From Tannerella sp. (GTDB lineage Bacteria; Bacteroidota; Bacteroidia; Bacteroidales; Tannerellaceae): a stretch of 6,039 nucleotides of DNA. The stretch spans positions 1 through 6,039 of the forward strand of contig JAITAY010000019.1 of the NCBI GenBank assembly GCA_031283915.1. Direction: 5' to 3'. Positions 1 through 6,039 of this stretch are shown piece after piece. The notes below the pieces were generated by a model that saw nothing but the letters and a program-made list of their open reading frames with translations, was not told the DNA's origin and searched no databases. Within the stretch, counting starts at the first letter, position 1; every line of letters begins with the position of its first letter. The position numbers were made by a program, and so were the translations under genes.

Positions 1-1395
1 TACGATTACAGGCAAAAATATCTGCTGGAAGCCAATCTTCGTTACGACGGCACTTCGCGTTTCAGGAGAGAGACCCGCTGGGCGTTGCTCCCTTCGGTTT
101 CGGCCGGCTGGAACATGGCTTACGAAGATTTCTGGAAACCGTTGTCGCCGTATGTGGGCAGCCTGAAATTCCGGGGTTCCTACGGCGAACTGGGAAATCA
201 AAATACCAGTTCGTGGTACCCGACTTACCAGACCATGACGATCGGCGCTTCCAACGGCTCCTGGCTGCTGAACAATGCCAAACCCAATACGGCAAGCGCT
301 CCCGGACTGGTCAGTTCGACGCTCACATGGGAACGGGTGAAAACCATCAATGCAGGTTTTGATTTCGGCGCGTTCGGACACCGTCTGACCGGTTCGTTCG
401 ATTTCTTTAACCGTTATACGCTCGATATGGTCGGTCCGGCTCCGGAACTGCCGGTCACGCTGGGCACCGCCGTTCCCAAAACCAATAATACCGACCTGAA
501 GACGTACGGATTCGAGTTGTCCGTCGGCTGGAACGACCGGTTGAAGAACGGACTGGGTTACAGAGTAAACATGATGCTGTCCGATTCGCAAACGGAAATC
601 ACGCGCTATCCCAACGAAACGGGACGGTTGGATACTTACCGCGAAGGAATGAAAATCGGTGAAATATGGGGTTATACCACGCAGGGAATCGCGAAAACGG
701 ACGAAGATATGAATGTGCATTTGGAGTCTTTACCCAACGGCGGACAGAATGCGCTTGGCAACTTATGGCGGGGAGGCGATATTATGTACCAGGACATCAA
801 CGGCGACGGGAAAATTAATAACGGCGCCAATACCATCAACGACCACGGCGATTTGAAAGTTATCGGCAATAACAGTCCGCGTTATCATCTGGGGCTGGAC
901 GTGAGCGCCGACTACAGGGGATTCGATTTCAGAGTCTTTTTCCAGGGGATATTGAAAAGAGAGTATTACAACGGCGGTTATTTCTTTTACGGCGCCAGCG
1001 GTCAGAGTATCTGGGCTTCTGTCGGATTTGAGCCTCATAAGGATTATTTCCGTGACGACCCCAACCATCCGTTAGGACTGAATCTGGATTCTTATTTTGC
1101 CCGTCCCTATTTTAACTGGAAGAATCAGCAGGCACAGACACGTTATGTACAGGATGCTTCGTATATAAGAGTGAAAAACCTGCAACTGGGTTATACATTG
1201 CCGCAGACGCTCACCGATAAATTTGCGGTCTCCAGTCTGCGCTTTTTCGTTTCGGGCGAAAATCTGCTTACCTTTACCAACATGTTTGAAGTATTTGATC
1301 CGGAAACAGTAGACGGAGGCAATAGCGGGACTCAAAAAGGAAGCGGTTACCCTTTAATGAAAGCAGTATCTTTAGGTTTAAGTATCAATTTCTAA
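1..1395 (+). CDS. SusC/RagA-family TonB-dependent outer-membrane transporter, C-terminal part (5' end outside window)
   Basis: The reading frame is open from base 1 and ends with TAA at 1393-1395, giving 464 residues. Family members are usually about 1000 residues or more, so the signal peptide, carboxypeptidase-like domain, plug and first barrel strands must lie upstream. The first ATG in frame (85) is internal: the codons before it read YLLEANLRYDGTSRF, a hallmark SusC barrel segment. Other family marks are a DINGDGKIN acidic loop (window residues 265-273), SPRYHLGLDVSADYRGFDF, the ASYIRVKNLQLGYTLP block (from about residue 386), and a terminal VSLGLSINF with final Phe, as expected for a Bam-recognised barrel strand. 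It would import oligosaccharides across the outer membrane using TonB energy, in complex with the SusD-like lipoprotein encoded 12 nt downstream. The substrate is not readable from this part. Family assignment is very secure. Confidence 0.96.
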   Translation, partial: YDYRQKYLLEANLRYDGTSRFRRETRWALLPSVSAGWNMAYEDFWKPLSPYVGSLKFRGSYGELGNQNTSSWYPTYQTMTIGASNGSWLLNNAKPNTASAPGLVSSTLTWERVKTINAGFDFGAFGHRLTGSFDFFNRYTLDMVGPAPELPVTLGTAVPKTNNTDLKTYGFELSVGWNDRLKNGLGYRVNMMLSDSQTEITRYPNETGRLDTYREGMKIGEIWGYTTQGIAKTDEDMNVHLESLPNGGQNALGNLWRGGDIMYQDINGDGKINNGANTINDHGDLKVIGNNSPRYHLGLDVSADYRGFDFRVFFQGILKREYYNGGYFFYGASGQSIWASVGFEPHKDYFRDDPNHPLGLNLDSYFARPYFNWKNQQAQTRYVQDASYIRVKNLQLGYTLPQTLTDKFAVSSLRFFVSGENLLTFTNMFEVFDPETVDGGNSGTQKGSGYPLMKAVSLGLSINF

Positions 1396-1407
1396 AAATC
1401 AGGAACA

Positions 1408-3414
1408 ATGAAAAGTTTAATTAAATATTATGTCAGGCTGATAGCCATTGTGAGTACGGTTTGCATAGTTGCGGCTTGCGACGATTTCCTCGACAGGGAA
1501 CCTCTTTCGCAGATTACGCCGGATGCCTATCTGAATGAAGAAAGCCAACTGGCCTCTTATACCGTTAATTTGTATACCTCCCTGTTTACCGGGCTTGACT
1601 ATTACAGTTTGGACGTTCATACGGACAATGTGGCAAACGTCAGTTACGATAACCGTTATGTCCCCGGCGAATGGAAGACCGGGCAGACGGGAGGAAACTG
1701 GTCGTTTACGACGATTTACAGCTGCAATTATTTCCTGGACAGGGTGGTACCCCTGTGGAAAGCAGGCAGAATATCCGGGAATACGGAAAATATCAATCAT
1801 TATGTCGGCGAAATGTATTTTCTTCGGGCTTACGAGTATTTTCAAAAGTACCAGGAATTTGGCGATTTCCCCATTATCCGCAGTGTGTTGCCCGACCGGG
1901 AAGAGCCGCTGGTAGACGCCAGCAAACGCTATCCGCGCAATGAAGTGGCGCGGTTTATCCTCTCCGACCTCGATTCGGCCATTATGCTGCTCAAACCGAT
2001 ATCGCCCGACGGTAAAAACCTGCGCGTGTCGTCGCACGCGGCTCAACTGGTGAAATCGCGCGTCGCTTTGTTTGAAGCCACGTGGCTGAAATATTTCAAA
2101 AACACGCCCTTTGTTCCCAACGGCCCCGGATGGCCGGGTAAAGACAAGGATTATAACGCTTCATATCAATTCCCGTCCGGAAACATAGAAGGCGAGATTG
2201 ACTATTTCCTGACGCAGGCAATGACGGCGGCGCAGGTCGTGGCGGACAATATTCCCTTAGTCGAAAACAACGGCATTCTTCAGCAGTCCGAATCGGACCC
2301 GGCGAATCCGTACTACGACATATACAGCGCTGTGGATTTGTCCGGCTATGCCGAAATATTGCTGTGGCGACAGTATAACAAAGGATTGGGGATTACGCAT
2401 AACATAACCGTAGGAATGCAGGAGGCCGGTTTCGGAAATGGCGTGACGCGCGGCATGGTGGACGGTTTCCTGATGGACAACGGACTTCCCGTTTATGCGG
2501 AAGGTTCCGGCTATGCGGGCGACGATTATGTTTCCGACGTGCGGAAAAACCGCGACGGCCGGCTCTGGCTGTTCCTGAAAGAACCTCATCAAATCAACGT
2601 GATCTGGCCGTCGCCCGAAGGCACCCACGCCACGCCGGTAGAATTGATTCCTACCATTACTCACTCCGATCCGGTCAGACGCTATCCTACCGGATACGGG
2701 ATTCGTAAGGGCGCTTCCTTTTACGGCAATCAGGGAGGTAATAGTTTAAATTTCACAGGCGTTCTCGTATTCAGGGCGGCCGAAGCATATCTGAATTATA
2801 TGGAAGCCTGCTATGAAAAGAACGGAACGCTGGACGCCAAAGCGCGGGGATACTGGACAGCCCTGCGTAACCGGGCGAGAATGGACGCCGACTTTGACAA
2901 AACGATTGCGGCAACCGATATGAACAGGGAAAAACGCAATGACTGGGGCGCTTATTCCGCCGGACAGGCGATTGACGTTACCCTGTACAATATCCGTCGC
3001 GAACGGCGTTGCGAGCTGATGGCGGAGGGGCTTCGCTACATGGATCTGAAAAGATGGCGTGCGATGGATCAGATGCTGACCGAACCTTACCATATCGAAG
3101 GATTCAAACTCTGGGGACCGATGAAAGACTGGTATAACACCGGCGCCGACGGGAGTAGCATCCTGATATACGGTCTGGACAATGACAAGTCCAATGTTTC
3201 GTCTCCGGAACGCGGCATGTACCTGCGCCCGTATGAAATATTGTCCCGGTCACTGGCGCGGGACGGGTATAAATGGACAATGGCGCATTATCTGTCGCCG
3301 ATTGCCATTCAGAATTTCCTGAATACAACGACGGACAATGACATGACCGGATCGCCGATATACCAGAATCCGGGATGGCCGCTGGCTGCTAATCAGGGAG
3401 CGACGGATTTGTAA
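1408..3414 (+). CDS. SusD/RagB-family nutrient-binding outer-membrane lipoprotein
   Basis: A complete 668-residue protein that starts 12 nt after the susC stop. AGGAA at 1401-1405 is only 2 nt from the ATG, so it is a poor ribosome site, as is common in this phylum. The N-terminus is a lipoprotein signal with lipobox VAAC; Cys24 would be lipidated and is followed by DDFLD, an acidic stretch consistent with surface export in Bacteroidota. Family marks are the helical TPR-like block EMYFLRAYEYFQKYQEFGDFP (about residues 135-155), the late block RRERRCELMAEGLRYMDLKRW (530-550), and a C-terminal YQNPGW near the end. Its expected role is binding glycan at the cell surface and acting as the lid of the SusC barrel. 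At 668 residues it is longer than many SusD proteins (roughly 500-600). The ligand is unknown. Co-transcription with susC is very likely from the spacing. Confidence 0.96.
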   Translation: MKSLIKYYVRLIAIVSTVCIVAACDDFLDREPLSQITPDAYLNEESQLASYTVNLYTSLFTGLDYYSLDVHTDNVANVSYDNRYVPGEWKTGQTGGNWSFTTIYSCNYFLDRVVPLWKAGRISGNTENINHYVGEMYFLRAYEYFQKYQEFGDFPIIRSVLPDREEPLVDASKRYPRNEVARFILSDLDSAIMLLKPISPDGKNLRVSSHAAQLVKSRVALFEATWLKYFKNTPFVPNGPGWPGKDKDYNASYQFPSGNIEGEIDYFLTQAMTAAQVVADNIPLVENNGILQQSESDPANPYYDIYSAVDLSGYAEILLWRQYNKGLGITHNITVGMQEAGFGNGVTRGMVDGFLMDNGLPVYAEGSGYAGDDYVSDVRKNRDGRLWLFLKEPHQINVIWPSPEGTHATPVELIPTITHSDPVRRYPTGYGIRKGASFYGNQGGNSLNFTGVLVFRAAEAYLNYMEACYEKNGTLDAKARGYWTALRNRARMDADFDKTIAATDMNREKRNDWGAYSAGQAIDVTLYNIRRERRCELMAEGLRYMDLKRWRAMDQMLTEPYHIEGFKLWGPMKDWYNTGADGSSILIYGLDNDKSNVSSPERGMYLRPYEILSRSLARDGYKWTMAHYLSPIAIQNFLNTTTDNDMTGSPIYQNPGWPLAANQGATDL

Positions 3415-3430
3415 CTGAAAAAGGAAGATG

Positions 3431-3467
3431 CGGGAGGAGTGGAAACCCGTATGGTTTTCTCCTCCTG
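3431..3467 (+). promoter_or_regulatory. Intercistronic hairpin 1, after the SusD-like gene
   Basis: The hairpin lies 16 nt after the SusD stop. GGAGGAG (3433-3439) pairs with CTCCTCC (3459-3465), extended outward by a G-U pair and a C-G pair (3431-3432 with 3466-3467). After a small internal loop (TGG against T), AAACC (3443-3447) pairs with GGTTT (3453-3457), closing a 5-nt loop CGTAT. The following bases (TTTCTCCCC) are not a clean T-run, so this is not a convincing intrinsic terminator. A processing, stability or attenuation element between highly expressed susCD and the enzyme gene is possible but inferred. A second hairpin of similar sequence and design lies at 5605-5640. Confidence 0.6.
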
Positions 3468-3483
3468 TTTCTCCCCGAATTAG
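3451..3483 (+). other. Possible 10-codon leader ORF inside hairpin 1 (speculative)
   Basis: An ATG at the edge of the hairpin 1 loop opens a frame reading MVFSSCFSPN and ending in TAG. The 5' arm of the hairpin, GGAGGAG, sits 11 nt upstream and resembles a strong Shine-Dalgarno site, so the hairpin would hide its own ribosome site. A frame this short arises easily by chance, and Bacteroidota depend little on Shine-Dalgarno pairing. It is listed because the second hairpin has the same arrangement. No function is claimed. Confidence 0.12.
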
Positions 3484-3488
3484 AGTAA

Positions 3489-3553
3489 CTCATGTTATGC
3501 AAATCACGGTTCGGAGATTCGCCGGAATTCTGCCTTATGCGTGGTAACATGAG
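3489..3553. repeat. 65-bp segment bounded by a perfect 9-bp inverted repeat
   Basis: CTCATGTTA (3489-3497) is the exact reverse complement of TAACATGAG (3545-3553), with 47 nt between. Inside lies a weaker nested stem, AGATTC (3515-3520) over a GCCG loop with GAATTCT (one bulge), extendable by two G-C pairs past a second bulge. The right arm touches the conserved GATTGTAATT element. The matching gap before the next gene has no such repeat and is shorter between hairpin and start codon by about 70 nt, close to the size of this segment. It could be a small inserted palindromic element, an RNA structure or an operator. Nothing decides between these here. Confidence 0.5.
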
Positions 3554-3597
3554 ATTGTAATTAAGTATAACATTTATACATTAAATAATAATTAGCT
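3553..3597 (+). promoter_or_regulatory. Conserved GATTGTAATT element and A/T-rich leader of the first GH2 gene
   Basis: GATTGTAATT (3553-3562) stands 35 nt before the ATG and is followed by a strongly A/T-rich stretch with no Shine-Dalgarno motif. The same 10-mer and a similar stretch precede the next gene (5655-5700). A Bacteroidota-type promoter is conceivable: TTG at 3555-3557, then after 19 nt TACATTAA at 3577-3584. This matches TAnnTTTG only at TA and TT, so a promoter here is weakly supported. The A/T-rich part may simply keep the start region unstructured for translation. Confidence 0.35.
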
Positions 3598-5580
3598 ATG
3601 ATACGAACAATAATATTATGCTGGATGCTGTTCGTTGTGCCGGGAATATTGAAGGGGCAGCATCAGGAGCAATCGCTGGACGGCGAATGGAAATTCCGGC
3701 TGGACGGCGACAGTATCGGATGGCAATCGTGGTACAACGGTTTGCCCGACGATGCCCGGACAGTGTCCGTTCCCCATACGTGGAACATTGAAGACGGAAC
3801 CGAACGTTATTTCGGTACTGCCTGGTATCAAAAGGAGGTAAATATCCCGGCCGAATGGAACAAACGGCAGGTACGGCTGCATTTTGAAGCAGTCTGCCGC
3901 GATGCGACGGTTTGGATTAACGGACGGAAAGCAGGTGAAAACAAAGGTTCCGGCTACACTCCTTTCTCTTTCGACATATCCGGGTTGCTCAAATACGGCG
4001 CGAACAACCGGATTGTGCTGTCCGTTTCCAATGCTTTCAGCAACGCAGCCTTCCCCTACATGCAGGCATTCGACTGGAATAACGACGGCGGAATCATCCG
4101 TCCGGTGAGCTTGATTGTTACCGGAAAGCCTTCCGTCCGATATGCGCATGTGCTGCCGGATATTGATTTCGGCAAACGTTCGGCAAAAGTCGGCATCAAA
4201 ATAAAGACATGGGAAGAAAATGTCAAAAAAGCCGTTTTCACGCTGACTTTTGCCGAACATGCTTCCGGAAAGACGGTTCTTGCCAAAACGGTGGAACTGA
4301 AAGCGGAAAAAGGAATTTTCACTGCCGCTGTGGAATTGGACAAAATCAAACTCTGGCATTTTGATTCGCCCAATCTGTACACTTTGCAAGTAGATGTTGC
4401 GGTCAACGGAAAAACAACGGACAGTTACCATACCCGTTTCGGATTTCGCAAAGTGGAGTTGAAAGGGACGCAACTGTTCCTCAATGAGGAGCCGGTACGC
4501 CTGCCCGGTATTGAGTACATGCCCGGCAGTCACCCCGCTTATGGTATGGCCGAACCGGAGGAGGTCATGTCCACCGCCGTCAACCGGATGAAAGACCTCA
4601 ACTGTGTGATTACCCGTTTTCACTGGCAGCAGGACAGACGCATCCTCGACATGCTCGACGAACGCGGTATGCTGGTGCAGGAAGAACTCCCGTGGTGGCA
4701 AAAACCCGAAGACCTGACGCCCGAAATGGAAGCGCTGGCGGCAAAACAGATGGATGTAATGATTGAACACGACTTCAACCACCCCTGCATTTTCTCGTGG
4801 GGCATAAGCAACGAAATACATGCCAATACCGACAGGGGTAACTACCTGCGCCTGATTGACCGTGCCCGTTCGTGGGGAGGAAATACTTTTGTAACGATTG
4901 TTTCGTGTATCATTACCAATGCGCTGGCTGAAGATCCCGCTCTGCTTGCCGATATTCCCACATGGAACGACTATATCGGTACGCATCACGGCAAAACGAA
5001 TGAAGATGTCGCCTCCGTACTGGCGACCATTAACGAAAAGGCGTTAAAGGGACGTCCGTTACTGGTGACTGAAGCCGGACTGTGCGAACCGATCCATGTC
5101 GGGGGTGATGCACGGCGCATCGTGGACATGATTTACCACTACAATGTATGGGCGAAAAACGACTTTGTCCTCGGATGTATCTATTTTTGCCTGAATGATT
5201 ACCGTACCCATTTCGGAGAATCGGGTAAGGGACGGTATCAACAGAGAATACACGGGCTGACCGACCAGTGGTTTGGCTCGAAACCTTCGTATGCCGTTTA
5301 TAAAAGTCTGGCGGCGCCCGTTTATTTCGAATGGGTACAACAGGCGGCCGACGGGACAAAAGCAGATGTATCCGTAGTGGTAAAAAACAGCCTGCCCTCC
5401 TATACCTTGCGAAACTATCGCCTTGTATGGAAAACAGCCGCAGGAAACACAAGTGAAACGGAACTGCCCGACCTGAAACCGGGCGAAAAATACAAAACAA
5501 CCATTACAGGGCTTGAGCCTGGTGAAAAACCCGTTGTGCGCGTAGTCAGACCCACGGGATATATGGTGGCGGAATATTAA
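3598..5580 (+). CDS. Glycoside hydrolase family 2-type exo-glycosidase, secreted
   Basis: A complete 660-residue protein. The first ATG is needed for its signal peptide (MIRTIILCWMLFVVPGILKG, likely type I cleavage after Gly20), which points to the periplasm. Order of parts: GH2 sugar-binding jelly roll (about 25-175, with LDGEWKF, GTAWYQKEV near 73 and GGIIRP at 164-169), Ig-like domain (about 180-290, ending RFGFRKVE at 280-287), TIM barrel (about 300-575), and a C-terminal beta-sandwich-like tail (about 577-660). The catalytic residues are visible: Glu406 in WGISNE is the expected acid/base, preceded by NHPCIFS, and Glu492 in LLVTEAG is the expected nucleophile. The usual HYP after the conserved Arg reads HWQ (342-344), and the NxK carboxylate-binding motif of true beta-glucuronidases was not found. 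The family call is firm; substrate (beta-galactoside, beta-glucuronide or other) is open. It lies 183 nt after the SusD gene on the same strand, probably in the same PUL transcript. Confidence 0.93.
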   Translation: MIRTIILCWMLFVVPGILKGQHQEQSLDGEWKFRLDGDSIGWQSWYNGLPDDARTVSVPHTWNIEDGTERYFGTAWYQKEVNIPAEWNKRQVRLHFEAVCRDATVWINGRKAGENKGSGYTPFSFDISGLLKYGANNRIVLSVSNAFSNAAFPYMQAFDWNNDGGIIRPVSLIVTGKPSVRYAHVLPDIDFGKRSAKVGIKIKTWEENVKKAVFTLTFAEHASGKTVLAKTVELKAEKGIFTAAVELDKIKLWHFDSPNLYTLQVDVAVNGKTTDSYHTRFGFRKVELKGTQLFLNEEPVRLPGIEYMPGSHPAYGMAEPEEVMSTAVNRMKDLNCVITRFHWQQDRRILDMLDERGMLVQEELPWWQKPEDLTPEMEALAAKQMDVMIEHDFNHPCIFSWGISNEIHANTDRGNYLRLIDRARSWGGNTFVTIVSCIITNALAEDPALLADIPTWNDYIGTHHGKTNEDVASVLATINEKALKGRPLLVTEAGLCEPIHVGGDARRIVDMIYHYNVWAKNDFVLGCIYFCLNDYRTHFGESGKGRYQQRIHGLTDQWFGSKPSYAVYKSLAAPVYFEWVQQAADGTKADVSVVVKNSLPSYTLRNYRLVWKTAAGNTSETELPDLKPGEKYKTTITGLEPGEKPVVRVVRPTGYMVAEY

Positions 5581-5604
5581 TTTGCAAAGAATAAATTAAA
5601 CTAT

Positions 5605-5640
5605 GGAGAGGAGGAAACTGTATGTATTTCGCTCCTCCCC
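5605..5640 (+). promoter_or_regulatory. Intercistronic hairpin 2, after the first GH2 gene
   Basis: The hairpin lies 24 nt after the GH2 stop. GAGGAG (5608-5613) pairs with CTCCTC (5632-5637). Outside it, one A-C mismatch is followed by two G-C pairs (5605-5606 with 5639-5640). Inside it, GAAA (5614-5617) pairs with TTTC (5627-5630), with G5631 bulged and a 9-nt loop. The arms resemble hairpin 1 (GAGGAG, then GGAAAC, GTATG, then CTCCTCC) although the exact pairs differ. The next bases are C-rich, then GTTTATACC, not a T-run, so intrinsic termination is unlikely. An alternative 4-bp pairing of CCCC (5638-5641) with GGGG (5652-5655) would compete with the lower stem. Confidence 0.6.
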
Positions 5641-5666
5641 CGTTTATACCAGGGGATTGTAATTGA
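5622..5666 (+). other. Possible 14-codon leader ORF inside hairpin 2 (speculative)
   Basis: The ATG in the hairpin 2 loop is preceded by AGGAGG with a 7-nt gap, a textbook Shine-Dalgarno arrangement that is rare in this phylum. The frame reads MYFAPPPFIPGDCN and ends in TGA within the conserved GATTGTAATT region. Three consecutive prolines can slow ribosomes, which would fit a leader peptide, but chance is the simpler explanation for a frame this short. Its similarity to the frame in hairpin 1 is limited to the position of the ATG and the first few residues, and follows partly from the hairpin arm itself. Confidence 0.13.
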
Positions 5667-5700
5667 AAACGACAATTTACACATTTAAAAATTATACGCA
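5655..5700 (+). promoter_or_regulatory. Conserved GATTGTAATT element and A/T-rich leader of the second GH2-like gene
   Basis: GATTGTAATT (5655-5664) is identical to the copy at 3553-3562 and lies 36 nt before the ATG at 5701 (35 nt in the first copy). The bases between continue to align with the first leader, sharing ACA, TTTA, ACATT and AAT blocks in order. No Shine-Dalgarno motif precedes the ATG and no good TAnnTTTG box is present, so a translation-start or mRNA-level role fits better than a promoter. The conserved spacing is the main evidence that this is a real element. Confidence 0.35.
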
Positions 5701-6039
5701 ATGAAAAAAATCTTCTTTTATCTGTTGTTGGTCGCGGGCATGTATTCTTGCCGGCAGGCTGCACACGAAATTGATCTGTCGGGCGAATGGGCTTTTGCCG
5801 TAGACCCCGGCGACATCGGAATCAATGAACAGTGGTACAGTAAATCACTGGAAGGAAAAATCAGGTTACCCGGTTCCATGCAGGAGCAGGGCTATGGCGA
5901 GGATGTCGGGATTAATACCAAATGGACAGGTTCCATTGTGGACCGTTCGTGGTTCGATGCTCCCGAATACGAACCCTACCGGCAGAAAGGGAACGCCAAA
6001 ATACCATTTTGGTTGCAGCCGGATAAAGAATACGTCGGC
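5701..6039 (+). CDS. GH2-like glycosidase lipoprotein, N-terminal part (3' end outside window)
   Basis: An open frame of 113 codons runs to the window edge without a stop. It starts MKKIFFYLLLVAGMYSC: a basic start, a hydrophobic core and a Cys at residue 17 as a likely type II (lipoprotein) cleavage site. The flanking RQAAHE is not strongly acidic, so surface exposure is uncertain. From about residue 24 the protein reads DLSGEWAFAVDPGDIG, which matches the opening of the GH2 sugar-binding domain and aligns with LDGEWKFRLDGDSIG in the preceding gene. LPGSMQEQGYG follows where the neighbour has VPHTWNIEDG, and later IPFWLQPDKEYVG. This kind of N-terminus is found on large GH2-related enzymes of Bacteroidota PULs. 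The catalytic domain is beyond the window, so activity and substrate cannot be assigned. Start choice is supported by the signal peptide beginning directly at this ATG. Confidence 0.85.
   Translation, partial: MKKIFFYLLLVAGMYSCRQAAHEIDLSGEWAFAVDPGDIGINEQWYSKSLEGKIRLPGSMQEQGYGEDVGINTKWTGSIVDRSWFDAPEYEPYRQKGNAKIPFWLQPDKEYVG

Noticed and set aside
85..87. ATG at 85 as the start of the SusC-like gene
   Set aside because: The frame is open upstream to base 1 and those codons encode a conserved SusC segment, so this Met is internal.
1417..2046. A 209-codon open frame on the - strand, opposite the SusD-like gene
   Set aside because: Same in-register antisense effect; no family features, and the + strand frame is a clear SusD.
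3431..3476. Hairpin 1 as an intrinsic terminator ending the susCD transcript
   Set aside because: The bases after the stem (TTTCTCCCC) do not form a T-run, so termination is not supported by sequence; it is kept as a hairpin of unknown role.
3616..4989. A 457-codon open frame on the - strand, opposite the GH2 gene
   Set aside because: Its codon boundaries coincide exactly with those of the + strand gene, so it stays open merely because that gene avoids TTA, CTA and TCA codons there. The protein has no recognisable family features, while the + strand protein has intact GH2 motifs.
5655..5700. A Bacteroidota -33/-7 promoter before the second GH2-like gene
   Set aside because: TTG is present but no acceptable TAnnTTTG box occurs at the right distance, and same-strand PUL genes with short gaps are usually co-transcribed.
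5546..5764. A 72-codon - strand frame spanning the second gap
   Set aside because: It overlaps the ends of two real genes and the conserved leader, has no signal or motif, and is best explained as a chance frame.

Overview
The window is a slice of a polysaccharide utilisation locus (PUL) from a member of the Bacteroidota, probably Bacteroidales. Evidence for this: an adjacent SusC-like/SusD-like outer-membrane pair, an acidic lipoprotein signal on the SusD-like protein, A/T-rich start regions instead of standard Shine-Dalgarno sites, and downstream glycoside hydrolases on the same strand. The genus cannot be told from the sequence alone.

Layout, all on the + strand: 1-1395 is the C-terminal barrel part of a SusC/RagA TonB-dependent transporter whose 5' end lies outside the window. 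1408-3414 is a complete, rather long SusD/RagB lipoprotein, 12 nt after susC. 3415-3597 is a 183-nt gap holding a hairpin, a long inverted repeat and an A/T-rich leader. 3598-5580 is a complete secreted GH2-type glycosidase with both catalytic glutamates in place. 5581-5700 is a 120-nt gap holding a second hairpin and leader of the same design. From 5701 to the window end is the start of a second, divergent GH2-like protein, this one a predicted lipoprotein. No RNA gene, IS, CRISPR array or integrase was seen, and no gene-free stretch exceeds 300 bases.

How the parts would work together (inference from PUL biology): the SusD lipoprotein caps the SusC barrel and captures oligosaccharides at the cell surface. 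SusC imports them using TonB energy. The two GH2-type enzymes then trim the glycan, the first probably in the periplasm and the second anchored to a membrane. The glycan cannot be identified from this window.

The least ordinary signal is in the two gaps before the GH2 genes. Each has a GGAGGAG/CTCCTCC-type hairpin soon after the upstream stop codon. Later comes the identical 10-mer GATTGTAATT, 35 or 36 nt before the next ATG, followed by a similar A/T-rich leader. In both hairpins the purine-rich 5' arm resembles a strong ribosome binding site and the loop region contains an ATG that opens a very short reading frame (10 and 14 codons). The susC-susD junction has no such element. This looks like a repeated intercistronic regulatory module, but its function is unproven.
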